Below, piece by piece: positions 14,801-15,798 of a stretch of DNA of 15,798 bases. Under the pieces are notes generated by a model. It ran no database searches, was not told the origin of the DNA, and saw nothing but the letters and a program-made list of their open reading frames with translations. How positions within the stretch are numbered: position 1 is the first letter of the stretch; each line of letters starts with the position of its first letter. Origin of the DNA: Acidobacteriaceae bacterium (lineage in GTDB: Bacteria; Acidobacteriota; Terriglobia; Terriglobales; Acidobacteriaceae); NCBI GenBank assembly GCA_031296355.1, contig JARLFX010000190.1, positions 1-15,798 of the forward strand, written 5' to 3'. A program made the position numbers and the translations under genes.

Positions 14801-15798
14801 GCAGTACGCTGACCGGACCGACAACGCAGCCGGTGATGATCACCGTCGGCACCACGGGCAGCATTCCGGTTACGGTGACGGGCCAGTATAGCGGCACCGG
14901 CGTGTCCACGCCGAGTGGTACGGTGGCCTACATCATCCAATTGCCGTGCGCGACGAACTGCACGGGAACGACGGCGATCACGGCGGGCGCTGCAACGGTG
15001 CCAACGCCGAGCACGCTGAGTCCAGGGCTGTATACGGTGTCCATTTCATACGTGGGCGACACGAACTACTCGGCGGCGACGGGCATCAGTGTGCAGATCC
15101 AGGTCGGCCAACTCACGCCGACGGTGACCTATCCTGCGCAGACGGCCATCACCTACGGTACTGCGTTGACGAGCAACCTGAACGCAACCACGGCCTACAC
15201 CACGACCTCGCTGACTTCAGGCGGCACCACGGCCTACACAGCGACACTGGGATCAGGATCGCCGGTGGCAGTAACTGCAGCAACAGTGCTGACGCCGGGA
15301 ACCTACACGCTCACTGCAACGTGGACACCGAACAGCAGCAACTCCACGCTGTATAAATCAGCCAGCGGCACCACCACGCTGGTTGTAAACAAGGCCCCGC
15401 TCACGGTCACGGTGAATGCCGCGACCAGCGTCTATGGTGCAACGTTCCCAACCTTCACCGGTACGCTGACAGGTGTGGTGACTGGCGACGGCATCACGGC
15501 CAGCTACTCCACAACGGCAACCACAACCTCAACACCGGGCGGCAGCTACAGCATTACGGCGACTCTGAATGACCCCAACTCCAAGCTGAGTAATTACACC
15601 GTCACCAATACGCCGACTACGTTGACCATTAGCAAAGCGCCTCTAGCGGTGACGGTAAATGCCGCGACCAGCATCTATGGCGTTGCACTCCCAACCTTCA
15701 CGGGCACAGTCACCGGAGTGGTGAGCGGTGACGGCATTACGGCCAGCTACTCGACGACCGCGACGAGCAGTTCGACTTCCGGCAGCTATAGCGTCACG
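11821..15798 (+). CDS. Giant exported NHL / HYDIN-like / Ig-like / MBG-domain protein (3' end outside window)
   Basis: 1,326 codons are visible, open to the right edge. ATG 11821 is preceded by GGAG (11806-11809) and directly by an in-frame GTG (11818); ATG 11788 and ATG 11902 are alternatives. A start at 11902 would give a compact signal peptide (MAKLVAVCLLALCATTVAYA); with 11821 this hydrophobic segment is residues 28-47 behind a long polar leader, as in the divergent giant gene. Modules (approximate residues): three near-identical NHL blades 56-190; HYDIN/choice-of-anchor-D-like 190-305; Cys-containing NHL blades (xxCxSSACVxxLGGGF) 318-555; choice-of-anchor-D-like 565-680; filamin/invasin-like Ig 682-900; Big_3-type Ig 905-1100; Ig-like 1100-1190; two MBG-type repeats from 1191. 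Likely an exported adhesin-like protein; ligand unknown. Confidence 0.9.
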   Translation, partial: MTPSVCLSAVKRILASQSISSRNRAAGMAKLVAVCLLALCATTVAYATGPRVIYNGVVSTLGSGFSYPYGVAVDGSGNVYVADGGNNAVKEILAVGGVIPSSPTIKMLGSGFSGPISVAVDGSGNVYVANYSSSTVKEILAVGGVIPSNPTINTLGSGFSLPTGVAVDGSGNVYVADYNHNAVKEIEPAAVSFGTVNVGSTSAAQTLQFTVSSSIAIGSIQYLTQGVPNLDFNPLANDPSNSLCAVQTYSATTNCILDVTFTPTAPGTRSGAVVIKDNASPANVLATVYLSGTGAAPQVTYPTSSITTSFAQTVNPVSIGVAVDASQNFFVSTKASVLEFKAGCFSLSCATTVGGGFSYSAGLALDGAGNLYVADYIAPGIDLVPPGCGSAACMVSLGGGFSNPFGVAVDLKGNVYVDDTGAGQLKMMPPNCFSSSCVSVIGGGLGSSIFNLAVDTAGNVYVANPGFTTIKQVPAGCTSSACVVSLGGGFVADGVAVDGMGNIFVADTNNFLIKKMSPTCASSACVTTVASGTDYPSDVAVDSSGNLYVVSAPGSTISLYNNSTPPTVSFPTSTTVGTTDSTDGTKTVTISNNGNLDLVFPAPITGTNASISAGFTQGNSETCPNLSTTSSPATLTAGSSCTYIVSFTPTAAGSTSGSLVLTNNNLNGNSATQSIPLSGTGLPSVTGFVITNLPATGTAGVANAFTVTAYTTGNAVATNYTGTIKLSSTDPTVSFPSSLQTYTFVAGDAGVHTFTATTGVVFKIAGTQTLVVTDTTTNVASSGNSIVISPAAPSHFTAVYGDSQSKTIGSVFTIIQARVTDTYGNSISGLTVNFTAPTSGASASLNPTSIVTNSSGIATVSPTANGIAGTYNISATVSGNSGLGTVTFPETNTAASPTLAVTAATTTLVYGQPVTITATSSTPTLGGSSPTGAVTFYDNTTTLTPTATPVTGVATFSTTALVGAQTYGASTAADNNFNAVTKTTAAPITVSKASSTLTGPTTQPVMITVGTTGSIPVTVTGQYSGTGVSTPSGTVAYIIQLPCATNCTGTTAITAGAATVPTPSTLSPGLYTVSISYVGDTNYSAATGISVQIQVGQLTPTVTYPAQTAITYGTALTSNLNATTAYTTTSLTSGGTTAYTATLGSGSPVAVTAATVLTPGTYTLTATWTPNSSNSTLYKSASGTTTLVVNKAPLTVTVNAATSVYGATFPTFTGTLTGVVTGDGITASYSTTATTTSTPGGSYSITATLNDPNSKLSNYTVTNTPTTLTISKAPLAVTVNAATSIYGVALPTFTGTVTGVVSGDGITASYSTTATSSSTSGSYSVT
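12001..12380 (+). repeat. Three near-identical 141-bp NHL-blade repeats
   Basis: CTGGGCAGCGGCTTCAGC begins at 12001, 12142 and 12283, spacing 141 bp (47 codons) each time. Units share GVAVDGSGNVYVAD and AVKEILAVGGVIPS almost identically at DNA level; the third unit stops after KEIE and passes into the HYDIN-like module. High identity suggests recent duplication or gene conversion. Confidence 0.85.
15391..15798 (+). repeat. MBG-type repeats, 243-bp period
   Basis: KAPLTVTVNAATSVYG begins at 15391 and KAPLAVTVNAATSIYG at 15634, a period of 243 bp (81 codons). Both continue with PTFTGT(L/V)TGVV(T/S)GDGITASYSTTAT. The second unit is cut by the window edge and the series probably goes on. Confidence 0.8.

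Overview
The window looks like a chromosomal segment of an Acidobacteriota bacterium, probably Terriglobia/Acidobacteriaceae. This rests on two very large, GC-rich secreted proteins built from NHL beta-propeller blades, choice-of-anchor-D/HYDIN-like and Ig-like modules, an architecture typical of that group. The taxonomic call is an inference from gene style, not from a marker gene.

Layout. (1) Positions 1-6553, minus strand: the first ~2,180 codons of a giant exported NHL/Ig-like protein that runs off the left edge. (2) 6554-7064: low-content intergenic DNA. (3) 7065-10087: a complete mobile element of 2,999 bp (7077-10075) bounded by perfect 17-bp terminal inverted repeats and a 12-bp direct repeat, CCCTATTTTGGG. 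It carries an IS1-type DDE transposase, a NYN-domain (PIN-like nuclease) gene, a P63C-domain gene of the phage/mobile-element type, and a small Cys/His-rich ORF. The transposase and P63C genes diverge from an 81-bp region that contains a perfect 21-bp inverted repeat with two mirror-image sigma-70-like promoters. (4) 10078-11105, minus strand: an RluA-family pseudouridine synthase with Gly at the catalytic Asp position, whose 3' end is fused to a relic of peptide deformylase. The element inserted exactly at the stop codon of that relic. (5) 11106-11820: non-coding DNA with a cluster of TTCCCTG motifs. (6) 11821-15798, plus strand: the first 1,326 codons of a second giant NHL/HYDIN/Ig/MBG protein that runs off the right edge.

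The two giant genes are related in module content and point away from each other, so the 5.3-kb centre is an accessory segment between two divergent surface-protein genes. The centre is visibly more AT-rich in the element. The most interesting unit is the passenger-carrying transposon: its gene set (transposase, NYN nuclease, P63C protein, small zinc-finger-like protein) and symmetric promoter suggest a self-regulated element, but the functions of the passengers are inferred from domain family only.
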